Source of the DNA: Seinonella peptonophila
Lineage (GTDB): Bacteria > Bacillota > Bacilli > Thermoactinomycetales > Thermoactinomycetaceae
DNA length: 64,000 bases
Reading direction: 5' to 3'
NCBI RefSeq assembly: GCF_900129355.1
Contig: NZ_FQVL01000002.1
Location: 454,149-518,148, forward strand
The notes under the pieces are model-generated. The model ran no database searches, was not told where the DNA came from, and worked only from the letters and a program-made list of their open reading frames with translations. Positions 42,936 through 51,791 of this stretch are shown here, one piece after another; the first letter of the stretch is position 1; every line of letters starts with the position of its first letter. A program made the translations under genes and the position numbers.

Positions 42936-42962
42936 TAAAAACCCAGTGCGGAGTACACTGGG
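42936..42962 (-). terminator. sodA terminator
   Basis: CCCAGTG/CACTGGG (42942-42948 with 42956-42962) followed on the minus strand by TTTTTA. Confidence 0.82.
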
Positions 42963-42986
42963 CATCTAAAAGGTGATCTTCTTTTA

Positions 42987-43598
42987 TTACTTTGCAGCTG
43001 CGTAGAGACGATTTACTTCATCCCAATTTACTACATTCCAAAATGCATTGATATAGTCGGGACGCTTATTTTGATAATGAAGGTAGTAAGCATGCTCCCA
43101 AACATCCAACCCTAAGATCGGTGTTTTACCTTCCATCAATGGATTATCTTGGTTAGGTGTGCTGGTGATGGCTAGTTTTCCTTGATCTACAATTAGCCAA
43201 GCCCAACCACTACCAAAACGTTTGGTAGCTGCATCAGCAAATGCAGCTTTAAATTGATCAAAGCTACCAAATGCCTCATCAATTGCTTTCGCTACTTCGC
43301 CAGTTGGAGCCCCACCGCCATTTGGACTGAGCAATTTCCAGAATAGGCTATGATTTGCATGTCCGCCACCATTATTACGAACAGCAGTCCGAATACTTTC
43401 GGGTACGCGGTTCAAATCAGAAATGAGTTCTTCAATACTCAGATCTGATAAATCTGCATGTCCTTCTAATGCTGCATTCAAGTTGCTTACATATGTTCCA
43501 TGATGTCGATCATGATGAATTTCCATTGTTAACGCATCAATGTGTGGTTCTAATGCATCAAAAGCATATGGTAATGCTGGTAATTCATAGTTAGACAT
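42987..43598 (-). CDS. sodA: superoxide dismutase (Mn/Fe)
   Basis: SodA converts superoxide to peroxide and oxygen. The 203-residue protein has the metal ligands in [14 protein letters not shown] and NHSLFWKLL, then [20 protein letters not shown]. The Gly-Gly pair in [12 protein letters not shown] and the Gln in [10 protein letters not shown] suggest a Mn-type enzyme. AGGAGGGG precedes the ATG. Confidence 0.97.
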   Translation of the reverse strand: MSNYELPALPYAFDALEPHIDALTMEIHHDRHHGTYVSNLNAALEGHADLSDLSIEELISDLNRVPESIRTAVRNNGGGHANHSLFWKLLSPNGGGAPTGEVAKAIDEAFGSFDQFKAAFADAATKRFGSGWAWLIVDQGKLAITSTPNQDNPLMEGKTPILGLDVWEHAYYLHYQNKRPDYINAFWNVVNWDEVNRLYAAAK

Positions 43599-43679
43599 AG
43601 AAACCCCTCCTAGATATGTATATTCTTTCCTTTTTGCGAAAATAGGCGGCTCTCTTACGAAAGTCCTCCCTATATCACT

Positions 43680-43709
43680 ATTATGCTAAAAATTCCTCTA
43701 CTTAGTCAA
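43680..43709 (-). promoter_or_regulatory. sodA promoter
   Basis: TTGACT (plus-strand 43704-43709), an 18-base spacer and CATAAT (43680-43685) on the minus strand, about 80 bp ahead of the sodA start. Confidence 0.65.
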
Positions 43710-43740
43710 ACCCAAACTACTGATTCAACTTATAACAGAG

Positions 43741-44886
43741 TTATTGTCTATCTGTAAACAGTGTTTCTAACTCTAATACATCTTCAAGAATATAGTCAGC
43801 CTGTAACTCTTCAAATTTTGCGCGTGCCTCTTTACCTGTTAAACCAGTAAGTGTTGCAGCAAAAGTACAACCCATCTCACGAGCGGCTAGAAAGTCAGCA
43901 ACAGAGTCACCCACGATTAAAATTTCTGATCCATCGGAGATGGGAAGGTCAAATGTCAAACATTCTTCATCTGAAGCTGATCGTCCCAAATAACCCTTTA
44001 TATAAGTATAGGGGCCAGGTTTTCCTAATGGAGCTCGCTCGGGAAATTCTCCTTCCGCTTGAATCACATCACTTGCACTTACAATTCGCTGAGCATCAAA
44101 TAACGAATAAAGTCCCATTGCCTCAAAAGGTATCTTTGTTTCAATAAACGGACGACCTGTGCCAATGCCTAATATAATTCCTTTTTCACGTAACTTTGTT
44201 AACATGGTTTGAACCTGATCTGGTGGTGCTAAAGGAATTTCATATTCTAAAAAGCCTTGTTTTTCTGGGTTTCTTGCTTTTTCCTGTTCAGTCTCTTCAT
44301 ATAATTGAGCCCCAATATACCATTCTTGATAGACCGAATGACCCAATCTCCATAAACCACTATTTCTTGAAAATTGGTCAATCGAATAGGCAAACCATTG
44401 CTCTGCTAACTGGTTAAAGTAGACCAGTAACGATTGGCGATCCCTTAGCTGCGGATCAAATAGAGTCGAAAATGCAGCAAAATCAACTGTAAATACGATT
44501 TGATGTGCTTTTAACCAGTCACGTAACTGTTGAATGGATGCTTCAGAGATAGGCTTGGACAATAACTGATGTAAGAAGTGAGGATCATGCTGATGTACTT
44601 CTTTTAGAATTTTCATTAATTGGGCACTAAAAGTGAGAAACACCATATCCCAGTTTGAATTGACACCACGTGTTTTCATCCAATCCAATACTTGATTATC
44701 TTGAAAAACCAATTCCCGAATATGTTTGATTTGCTCTTCGGTAGGTGTTGGAGTATAGATTTCACCTGGCAACGCTAGAAAGTGAGGGGCATATAGCAAC
44801 TCCCAAACTGCTAATGCTGAAGCATCAAAACATCGCTCCTCGCTTAAAAAAACACCATCAACATCAAATAAAATCATTTTTATCAT
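43741..44886 (-). CDS. HAD family hydrolase with N-terminal helical cap
   Basis: The 381-residue protein begins ILFDVDGVFLSEERCFD, the HAD nucleophile motif, and has ILGIGTGRPF, APLGKPGPYTYIKG (motif III Lys) and ILIVGDSVADFLAAREMG (motif IV) in the last 150 residues. The roughly 190 residues between motif I and the later core form a long helical cap, much larger than in phosphoglycolate phosphatases. Probably a small-molecule phosphatase; substrate unknown. GGAG lies about ten bases before the ATG. Confidence 0.85.
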   Translation of the reverse strand: MIKMILFDVDGVFLSEERCFDASALAVWELLYAPHFLALPGEIYTPTPTEEQIKHIRELVFQDNQVLDWMKTRGVNSNWDMVFLTFSAQLMKILKEVHQHDPHFLHQLLSKPISEASIQQLRDWLKAHQIVFTVDFAAFSTLFDPQLRDRQSLLVYFNQLAEQWFAYSIDQFSRNSGLWRLGHSVYQEWYIGAQLYEETEQEKARNPEKQGFLEYEIPLAPPDQVQTMLTKLREKGIILGIGTGRPFIETKIPFEAMGLYSLFDAQRIVSASDVIQAEGEFPERAPLGKPGPYTYIKGYLGRSASDEECLTFDLPISDGSEILIVGDSVADFLAAREMGCTFAATLTGLTGKEARAKFEELQADYILEDVLELETLFTDRQ

Positions 44887-45260
44887 TGATTGATCGCTCC
44901 ATTACAAAATAAATTCTATTTTAACATAGGATCCTGTGCTGAATACAAACTTTGAACGAAATTCCATTTTCATCACGATTTAAGCCATCATTTCCCATTT
45001 CATTTTTATGATAAAAGCAGTAGGATACTAAAGGGCATAGTGATTTTCAAGAGAAAATCGACATGAAAATATACCCAAATGATCGAATAACTGAATAAGG
45101 GTCATTATTCACGACTCTTCTCCATTCAATCCAAAAGAAAATTTTTTCTTTAATTTCCTTTTGGTTTAAAATTATTGAATGGACGCAATTCATACTAACA
45201 CTATGATATGATTTTAATTGTAAGGTCGTGGGAGAGGAAACGCGGAGGAGAAGTGACAAA
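44887..45260. promoter_or_regulatory. intergenic region with long hairpin ahead of L,D-transpeptidase
   Basis: The 374 bp gap has no gene. CCATTCAAT (about 45123-45131) and ATTGAATGG (about 45174-45182) bracket CCAAAAG...CTTTTGG, making an extended stem of two segments in front of the next gene. TATGATTTTAATTG-type AT-rich sequence near 45200 could be promoter. No further signal is recognised. Confidence 0.4.
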
Positions 45261-45971
45261 ATGCAATATGTTAAAAAGTTAAGTTGTATTTTGACTGTTT
45301 TTTTACTTGCTTTTACCCTGTTTTTTTCCACATTTGCTGATCATACCAATGCTGCCACTTCTTACAGAATTGAGATTAATAAAAGTAACAATACCTTATA
45401 TCTCTATTCTGGATCAAAATTAGTAAAAACATATAGAGTGGCGACAGGTCGATCTAAAAAGTTAACTCCAGAAGGAACATTTCCCATTGTGGTTAAATTT
45501 GTTAAGCCTGGATGGACAAATCCAGACACCGGGAAACAAGTTCCTGGTGGAAGCAAGGATAACCCACTAGGAGAGCGTTGGCTAGGTCTAAAAGTAAACG
45601 GGGATAATGGTCGTCGTTATGGTATCCATGGCACGAACAAACCTTCCTCAATCGGAACCTATGCTTCTAGTGGCTGTGTACGTATGTACAACAAAGAAGT
45701 GATTGATCTCTTTAATCGAGTACCAATTGGTACAAAGGTATGGATTCATTCAGGGACTGTCATTAAACCTGGTTCAGGCAAAGTCAAAGTAACGTTAAAA
45801 AGCGGTACGCTGAATGTACGTTCATCTCCTTCTACAAGTGCTTCGATTATTACCCGAGTTAAAAATGGCACCATTCTAAATAAAATAGGTACAACATCAA
45901 GCTGGGTAAAAGTGAAGTTGTCAAATGGCAAAATTGGCTATGTTTCAAAAGCATATGTCAGAGATTTGTAA
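45261..45971 (+). CDS. L,D-transpeptidase (YkuD) with one SH3b domain
   Basis: An exported enzyme that makes 3-3 crosslinks in peptidoglycan or attaches proteins to it. Residues 1-32 are a signal peptide with a likely cut near NAATSYR. The YkuD domain covers about 34-165 and has the catalytic signature IHGTNKPSSIGTYASSGCVR. A bacterial SH3 domain (GTLNVRSSPSTSASIITRVK and on) fills the C-terminus and probably binds the wall. The frame opens at 45228, but GGAGGAG is placed for ATG 45261. The next gene is a larger paralogue. Confidence 0.93.
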   Translation: MQYVKKLSCILTVFLLAFTLFFSTFADHTNAATSYRIEINKSNNTLYLYSGSKLVKTYRVATGRSKKLTPEGTFPIVVKFVKPGWTNPDTGKQVPGGSKDNPLGERWLGLKVNGDNGRRYGIHGTNKPSSIGTYASSGCVRMYNKEVIDLFNRVPIGTKVWIHSGTVIKPGSGKVKVTLKSGTLNVRSSPSTSASIITRVKNGTILNKIGTTSSWVKVKLSNGKIGYVSKAYVRDL

Positions 45972-45987
45972 GCTCCGCAGTTTCAAT

Positions 45988-46020
45988 CGAAAGCGCTGAA
46001 TTGCAGCGCTTTCCGTTTTT
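45988..46020 (+). terminator. terminator between the two L,D-transpeptidase genes
   Basis: GAAAGCGCTG/CAGCGCTTTC (45988-45997 with 46003-46012) followed by CGTTTTTG. Confidence 0.9.
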
Positions 46021-46091
46021 GTGTTTCTATGATCCTTCCACGAATCTTATCATGTCGTTTGTTAGAAATTTGTCTGATCTTCAAGGAGGGA

Positions 46092-47273
46092 ATGGGTATC
46101 AAACGAGTCAAATGGTGGCTATCTGGTGTAATCGCCTTAGCCGTATTTTTCAACCTACTTTATGTAACACCCGTAGGAGCTGCAAGTAGCTATCAAATTG
46201 AAATTAGTAAATCCAAGAATGTTCTCACTCTCTATAAAGATGGAATTCCATATAAAAATTATCGAGTTGCTACTGGACGCACAGAAGATCTCACGCCAGA
46301 GGGTACATTCACATTGGTCAACAAAATTACGGGCCCAGGTTGGCATAATTCCAACACAGGTGAAGATATCCCAGGCGGAGATCCAAGAAACCCACTTGGT
46401 GAAAAATGGATGGGTATCAGTGTAAACGGGGACAAAGGTCGGAAATACGGAATCCATGGAACGAATAAGCCAGAGTCAATTGGCACCAACGCTTCAAGCG
46501 GCTGCGTCCGGGTTGGTAAAGAGGAATTGCGCGAGTTATATAGCATTGTCCCAACCGGAACGCCCGTATGGATTCATAAAGAAGCTTCAAAAGGAAAATG
46601 GGAAGGCGATCCATCTTATGCAGTTCAACCTACAACTGGAAAAGTCAAAGTCTCAGTTGATAAGACAACAATCTACGATGGTCCTTCTGAAGGTGCATTT
46701 GTCATCAAAGGCTATGAAAATGTGAAAAAAGGTACAGAGCTCAATGTAATCGGCTTTGTTCAACAATGGTATCAAATTAAACTTAATAATGACAAAATCG
46801 GTTTTGTTAAGAAAGCACATGTAACAAAAGTTCAAACAGTACCAGCACCAGGGAATAATCAAGAGCAGATTAAAGATACAAGCGGAATGGTTCAAACAAC
46901 TGTTGATCAAGCAAATCTTCGTTCAACACCTTCATTGAATGGTTCAGTTGTTCAAAGGTTGAAAAAGAACACCAAGCTGGAACTTACTGGAGAGGGCAAA
47001 GATTGGTTCCGTGTACGTCTATCTTCAGGATACACTGGTTACCTACATAAAAGTGTAGCAAAGAAAATCAATCAACCAGCACCAACTGTTCAAAAAATCA
47101 AAGTTGTTGTTGCGCTCGCTAACATCCGAAAAGCCCCAGCAACGAAAGCACCTGTTTTACAACGGGTAAAGAAAGGGCAAATTTTGAATAAGATTGGTTC
47201 CAGTGGTAACTGGCATATTATCAAACTATCAAATTCCCAAACCGGTTTTATTCAAAAAGATTTAGCGAAATAA
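46092..47273 (+). CDS. L,D-transpeptidase (YkuD) with three SH3b domains
   Basis: Paralogue of the previous gene. A signal peptide (MGIKRVKWWLSGVIALAVF) ends near VGAASS; the YkuD domain has IHGTNKPESIGTNASSGCVR. Three SH3b domains follow (about 205-255, 275-325, 340-393), separated by Pro/Gln linkers, against one in the neighbour. The 393-residue start at ATG 46092 follows AAGGAGGGA at very close spacing; the frame is open upstream to 46029, but that adds an atypical N-terminus. The tandem copies suggest gene duplication with repeat gain. Confidence 0.92.
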   Translation: MGIKRVKWWLSGVIALAVFFNLLYVTPVGAASSYQIEISKSKNVLTLYKDGIPYKNYRVATGRTEDLTPEGTFTLVNKITGPGWHNSNTGEDIPGGDPRNPLGEKWMGISVNGDKGRKYGIHGTNKPESIGTNASSGCVRVGKEELRELYSIVPTGTPVWIHKEASKGKWEGDPSYAVQPTTGKVKVSVDKTTIYDGPSEGAFVIKGYENVKKGTELNVIGFVQQWYQIKLNNDKIGFVKKAHVTKVQTVPAPGNNQEQIKDTSGMVQTTVDQANLRSTPSLNGSVVQRLKKNTKLELTGEGKDWFRVRLSSGYTGYLHKSVAKKINQPAPTVQKIKVVVALANIRKAPATKAPVLQRVKKGQILNKIGSSGNWHIIKLSNSQTGFIQKDLAK

Positions 47274-47277
47274 ATCG

Positions 47278-47325
47278 AACAAAAAGGGTCTACCATATGG
47301 GTATCATATGGTAGACCCTTCTATT
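47278..47325. terminator. bidirectional terminator after the L,D-transpeptidase gene
   Basis: A perfect 16-bp stem (47284-47299 with 47305-47320) with a 5-base loop, an A-run to the left and CTATTTT to the right. Confidence 0.9.
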
Positions 47326-47326
47326 T

Positions 47327-48694
47327 TCACGATTGTGAAACGCTTTGGTCATGATGTTGTATAAATTCAGTACTTGATTGATAATATTTAGAAAGAAAAT
47401 GCTGATGTTGTTGCTGTTCACCGAGCTGTTCAAAGCATTTCGCTAATTTTAATGCTATTTCTTTTTCTTGTCTAGAGTAACCATGATTCTCCATTAAATC
47501 ATATGCTTCTGTAAAATATTTAACAGCCTCTTCCATCTCGTTTTGTTGGATACTCCATTCACCTAATGCATTTAATGCTTCATATCTACTTACTAAATCA
47601 TTCATTTGTTCTGCTAAATGAAGCGCCCGATTTAAATGCTCTTTTCCTTCTTGTATCTGATCAGTCATCAAATGCAAGAAACCAAGTTCTTTATGATAAA
47701 GTGCAGTTAAACGTGGACTCGCAATTCGCGTTTCAAATTTGGCTGCTGTGGCAAAACATATCTCGGCAAGCCTGATTTTCCCCAGATGTTTAAAGCTGCT
47801 TGCTTGGATCACCATTAGCTCAAAGCATCGATCTACTTTCCCCTCACTTTGCGCCAACGAAATTCCTTTCTTTGTTAGATCGATGGCCTCTTCAAACTGC
47901 TGATTATGATTACATATTCGTGCTTTTAAAGCAAAAGCACGTAGTAAAATATCAGAACTCACACGCAATGGATAGGTAAAGATACTTTCGGTTATCGCAC
48001 TTGCTTCCTCTGTGCGCATTAATCTCTCTAAATAATTTGCTTTACTCAGTAAAAGTAAGAAAAGAGCCTCTTTTCGTTGACCATTCTCCTGAAAAAAAGA
48101 AAGACCACGGTCAGTCCATTCTAATGCTTTATGGATTTGATTTTGTTGAAAATAGAGTTGTGCTACTTCATAGCAAATACTAGCCGCAATATTTGTACTT
48201 AGGAACTCTGGATTTCGCTTAATTATATTGAGTGCGTGTTGAAATTGATCAAATGCTTTTTCCCATTTTCCCTTTGCTGATAGACATTTGCCTCGAAAAA
48301 AATGATTATGCATAGCAAAAAAATCACCATCAGGCCATTTCATCTTACGTAACATTCTCCAGCTCTCTTGAACACCAAGTGAGTAAAAAATAAACTCCAC
48401 CCACTGTAAGAATAACATCGTCTCTTCTGCTGTTTGCTCTTTTTGTTTACGCTCTTTCAATAAATAGCGGGGCAACTCTTCAATTTCCAAACCAAGCTTA
48501 CTACAATAGTAACGAACCTTCTCAATCCCTACTCGTTTTTTACCCGTTTCAATATGGCTAATCGTAGCCGAAGATATTTGGCGATCCGTCAAATCCCCAA
48601 TTCGTAAACCTTGCTCCTTTCGCCTCTTACGCAGATACTCACCATACCCTGGCATCTGTTCCAAGAGATCGCCATCCCATACATTCAAATTCAT
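47327..48694 (-). CDS. HTH-TPR transcriptional regulator (RRNPP-like)
   Basis: The 455-residue protein has an N-terminal XRE helix-turn-helix (GEYLRKRRKEQGLRIGDLTD, SSATISHIETGKKRVGIEKV) and then nine or so TPR units (ALNIIKRNPEFLSTNIAASI, HKALEWTDRGLSFFQENGQR and on). This is the layout of peptide-responsive Rap/Rgg/PlcR-type regulators, but no exported pheromone-like ORF is visible next to it. AGGAGG is placed for the ATG at 48694. A TATAAT on the minus strand near 48800 may be its -10. Ligand and targets are unknown. Confidence 0.85.
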   Translation of the reverse strand: MNLNVWDGDLLEQMPGYGEYLRKRRKEQGLRIGDLTDRQISSATISHIETGKKRVGIEKVRYYCSKLGLEIEELPRYLLKERKQKEQTAEETMLFLQWVEFIFYSLGVQESWRMLRKMKWPDGDFFAMHNHFFRGKCLSAKGKWEKAFDQFQHALNIIKRNPEFLSTNIAASICYEVAQLYFQQNQIHKALEWTDRGLSFFQENGQRKEALFLLLLSKANYLERLMRTEEASAITESIFTYPLRVSSDILLRAFALKARICNHNQQFEEAIDLTKKGISLAQSEGKVDRCFELMVIQASSFKHLGKIRLAEICFATAAKFETRIASPRLTALYHKELGFLHLMTDQIQEGKEHLNRALHLAEQMNDLVSRYEALNALGEWSIQQNEMEEAVKYFTEAYDLMENHGYSRQEKEIALKLAKCFEQLGEQQQHQHFLSKYYQSSTEFIQHHDQSVSQS

Positions 48695-49017
48695 AGCACC
48701 TCCTAGAAATTTATAAATATTTATTTCGATCATTATCGTTTTACCTAAGCCAACCTGTATTGCCAATAAGCTACAGAGAAATAAAAATATTCCGTATCTA
48801 TTATAACATAAATGAATTCCTTTTGTCTTCATTGTTTTGTAGACTTATCCAGTATTGGTAGTTAAAAATAACCATAGATGATGATCGGATTATAACAGAT
48901 TTCATTGTTATTCGTAAAATAAGATAACAATATAATCGATAGAGACAAATTAACGAGAAATCGATATACTGTTAAAAAAGAGCTGATTATGTTTTCTTTT
49001 TTGGAGGAAATAGAACA
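48695..49017. promoter_or_regulatory. divergent intergenic region, HTH-TPR gene and membrane protein gene
   Basis: The 323 bp gap is very AT-rich and carries the divergent promoters. On the plus side GAGACA and TATACT (48966) with a 17-base spacer are a weak candidate for the membrane protein gene. No gene or RNA is recognisable. Confidence 0.35.
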
Positions 49018-49662
49018 TTGAAAAAATGGGTTCGATTTTTAATAGGTTGCTTGATCTCGTTCGCTTTATTTGTATTATTCTTTTTTGCTCAGCGCTACAA
49101 CTATGCAGAACCCGATCAAGTCTATTTTTTTGGAACTAAGGGTGGCTATTTTATCATTGCCCTCTTTTTAACAGTTGTCACGTTCTTTCTTTTTTCATTT
49201 ATTAAGCATCGAAGGAATCATATTCGATTACGACGCAACTTTATCATATTTTCGATTTTTTACTTACTTTGTGGAATGCTAGTTATACTCTCTTTTGATA
49301 ATTATCTTCTTGTCAGCAAAAAAGGACTCAGTTATAACTCTTTTTTTAGTGTAGAAAAAACAGATGTTAGGGCATGGCGTGAAATTGATCAAGCAGTGAT
49401 AGATTGTAAAGTGATGCGTTTTCCTCATAAAAAACCTCGTATTAGCTTTTCTTTTCTTGTTAATTTTCGCAATGGTCCAGTTATTGATCTAAACAGCCCC
49501 AATTCCCCCCTCTTTAAAGCGGAGGAATTTCAATCCATATATAACGCTATGCGACAACATCAAGTACCCATCTATGTAAAAAAACCTTTCCCAACAGATT
49601 TAGAAAAAGAGTATCCGTTCTATGCTAACATGTGTGGCAAACAGGTAATGGAAGACGAGTGA
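49018..49662 (+). CDS. membrane protein with PH-like cytoplasmic domain, unknown
   Basis: The 214-residue protein has three membrane segments (about 7-24, 42-62, 74-93), then a C-terminal soluble part beginning NYLLVSKKGLSYNSFFSVEK that reads like the small PH-like (bPH) fold. It is also similar in layout to DUF5381-type proteins. The start is a TTG after TTTGGAGG. No family can be assigned with confidence, and no partner gene is adjacent. Confidence 0.6.
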   Translation: MKKWVRFLIGCLISFALFVLFFFAQRYNYAEPDQVYFFGTKGGYFIIALFLTVVTFFLFSFIKHRRNHIRLRRNFIIFSIFYLLCGMLVILSFDNYLLVSKKGLSYNSFFSVEKTDVRAWREIDQAVIDCKVMRFPHKKPRISFSFLVNFRNGPVIDLNSPNSPLFKAEEFQSIYNAMRQHQVPIYVKKPFPTDLEKEYPFYANMCGKQVMEDE

Positions 49663-49688
49663 AACCCTCCATCTAGGAGGGTTTTTCG
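49662..49688. terminator. terminator between membrane protein gene and pepV
   Basis: AAACCCTCC/GGAGGGTTT (49662-49670 with 49676-49684) and a following TT; serves the plus-strand gene and possibly pepV. Confidence 0.85.
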
Positions 49689-51113
49689 TTATTTTGCAAG
49701 TTCATAAATCGCTTGTGTGTATAAAGCGATTGCTCGAATTAAATCATCGATTTCCACATGCTCATCATGTTGATGTGCGGTCTCTAGTCGCCCTGGAAAT
49801 AAAGGTCCAAAGGCGACGCCTACTTCAATTGCACGAGCATAGGTAGCACCACCTGTTGTTAATAATTGGGCAGGTTGTTGCATTTGTTCCTCATAAACAT
49901 GTGCTAATTTCTGAACCAATTCATGCTCTTGATTCACATAATGGAGTGGTAGATGCTCAACATTCGTTAATTTTAACTGATATGAAGCTAAACGTTCAGC
50001 AATACGCTCTTTTAATCCATCTGGATTCACACCCATTGGATAACGGCAGTTCATAGTCAAAGATGATTCACCATCTTGTCGATACCGACAGATCCCCACA
50101 TTTATTGTGAAACTACCTAGCACCTCTTCTGTGACTGCAATCCCTAATTTTTCACCAAAGAAACTATCAGTAAAATACTGATTAAACATCTCAATATACT
50201 GCGATCCTTGGAAATCTAATGAAAGTTGTTGTAAAAACTTACTTAAAAGTAATGCAGCATTTAGACCTCTATTTGGCTCAAACGCATGGTGGGCGACTCC
50301 ATGTAAAACCAATTGAAGACCCGTGTCCATTTCTTCAGCGTATCCATGTGTTTGGTGTTCTAATAGGAAAGATTGAAATAATTCCTTGACTATAAAAACA
50401 TCTCCATCGCCTTCAATTTTAGCAATTGCTAAATCGGGTACTTTATTTGATTCCTGACCAGCCGAGAATTCTTCTAATCTCCAAGTTGACTCTTTCGAGT
50501 GTATTTCCTTGATCTGCCCCGTAAATGTTAAAGATAATAACCCTTTTTCTCCAATGATAATTGGAAAATCAGCATCGGGGGTAAAACCCATCGTAGGCAT
50601 CTCTTCATGTTGAAAATAGTGGTTTACACATCTCCATTGATGCTCTTCATCTGTACCAATTATCAAACGAACCCTTTTATGAACCGGTAGATTCAATTCT
50701 TTAATAATTTTCATCGCAAAATATGCAGCCATCATCGGACCCTTATCATCAATTGCGCCGCGTGCATACAATTTACCATCACGAATCTCAGGTGCAAAAG
50801 GCGGCGAAGTCCATTCCGTATTCCCAGGAGAAACAACATCCACGTGTCCAAGAACACCGATCAGTTCTTCTCCATCACCCATTTCAATATGACCTGCATA
50901 ACCATCTACATTTTTGGTGATAAATCCATCACGTTCACCTAACATCAACATATGTTCAAGCGCTTGTGCGATTCCCAATCCAAAAGGAGCCATCGCTCTC
51001 GATTCGGAATTATTGTAAACGCTTTCAATTCGTAAAAACTGTTGTAACTCTGATAAAAATTGAGACTTCCTCTTTAGCGCTTCATCATACCAACGCACTA
51101 AAATCTGTTGCAT
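49689..51113 (-). CDS. pepV: dipeptidase PepV (M20 family)
   Basis: PepV is a cytoplasmic zinc dipeptidase. The 474-residue protein has M20 motifs: VLGHVDVVSPG (metal His, Asp), YARGAIDDKGPMMAAYFAMK (bridging Asp), IIGTDEEHQWR (Glu base and metal), FTPDADFPIIIGEKG and the late HQHDEHVEIDDL with the last metal His. A lid domain lies between about 180 and 380. The frame is open to 51137; AAGG spacing favours the ATG at 51113, but 51137 cannot be excluded. Confidence 0.93.
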   Translation of the reverse strand: MQQILVRWYDEALKRKSQFLSELQQFLRIESVYNNSESRAMAPFGLGIAQALEHMLMLGERDGFITKNVDGYAGHIEMGDGEELIGVLGHVDVVSPGNTEWTSPPFAPEIRDGKLYARGAIDDKGPMMAAYFAMKIIKELNLPVHKRVRLIIGTDEEHQWRCVNHYFQHEEMPTMGFTPDADFPIIIGEKGLLSLTFTGQIKEIHSKESTWRLEEFSAGQESNKVPDLAIAKIEGDGDVFIVKELFQSFLLEHQTHGYAEEMDTGLQLVLHGVAHHAFEPNRGLNAALLLSKFLQQLSLDFQGSQYIEMFNQYFTDSFFGEKLGIAVTEEVLGSFTINVGICRYRQDGESSLTMNCRYPMGVNPDGLKERIAERLASYQLKLTNVEHLPLHYVNQEHELVQKLAHVYEEQMQQPAQLLTTGGATYARAIEVGVAFGPLFPGRLETAHQHDEHVEIDDLIRAIALYTQAIYELAK

Positions 51114-51416
51114 CACTTCCGCCTTCTTTCTAACCATTAAAGAAATAAAAACACAAATACCATACTTTTAAGAGGATAACTGATTCCTAATGAGTAATCG
51201 ATTATCACAATGACTCATTGGAATATCTCTGAGTATAACACGATAAAAGCCGAAATCAAGGGATATTTTTTCATTTGCTATCAATTTCTGCTTATCTCTA
51301 GTAAATAGTATGTTTTTCTTATTATTTCATAACCAACCATTTTGTTTTGTTTGCAAAAATAATGGGAAGTAAATAGACATATACATAAGCATTTTTGCAT
51401 AAGGGAGTTGGCACGG
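51114..51416. promoter_or_regulatory. divergent intergenic region, pepV and small membrane protein
   Basis: Holds an inverted repeat (ATTCCTAATGAGT at 51182-51194 and ACTCATTGGAAT at 51212-51223) that could be an operator in the pepV promoter region. AT-rich otherwise; no gene. Confidence 0.35.
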
Positions 51417-51734
51417 TTGAAGAATAATAGAGCTTTTATTTTGGGATTAATTGGTGGAATATTTGCAATTATCCTATCGGTAATATCCGATATCATGCCT
51501 TTTAATGATGATCGTTCACCTGGGCTGATGATTTTCTGTGGACTACTTGGTGTTATAGGTGCCATATTGATTGATTATTTTACAAATATCGGTGCCATAT
51601 TATTAATCATCGGAGCGGTAGGCGGACTCTTCTCTGATCCGGTCATATACATACTTTCATGTGTGCTGATGATTAGTTCTGCTGTGATAGGCTTCATTCA
51701 TCGAGATGACCCACGAGTCGATCAGCAATCATAA
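51417..51734 (+). CDS. small membrane protein, DUF4064-like
   Basis: A 105-residue protein with three or four membrane segments: FILGLIGGIFAIILSVIS, LMIFCGLLGVIGAILIDYF, IGAILLIIGAVGGLF and ILSCVLMISSAVIGF. The GLIGGIFAI... pattern is like DUF4064 proteins. The start is a TTG at 51417, placed nine bases after AAGGGAG; the TTG at 51408 directly abuts that site and is excluded. Confidence 0.65.
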   Translation: MKNNRAFILGLIGGIFAIILSVISDIMPFNDDRSPGLMIFCGLLGVIGAILIDYFTNIGAILLIIGAVGGLFSDPVIYILSCVLMISSAVIGFIHRDDPRVDQQS

Positions 51735-51742
51735 GTACATAT

Positions 51743-51785
51743 ACGTTAAATCCCCATTTCATTGGATGAAATGGGGATTTAACGT
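51743..51785. terminator. bidirectional terminator, perfect 20-bp stem
   Basis: 51743-51762 and 51766-51785 are perfect inverted repeats of 20 bases around a 3-base loop (TGG). It separates the small membrane gene from the convergent phosphate transporter gene. Confidence 0.88.
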
Positions 51786-51791
51786 AATCAT

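Noticed and set aside
47327..48694. RRNPP quorum-sensing pair
   Set aside because: The HTH-TPR protein fits, but no small exported peptide gene is present on either side.
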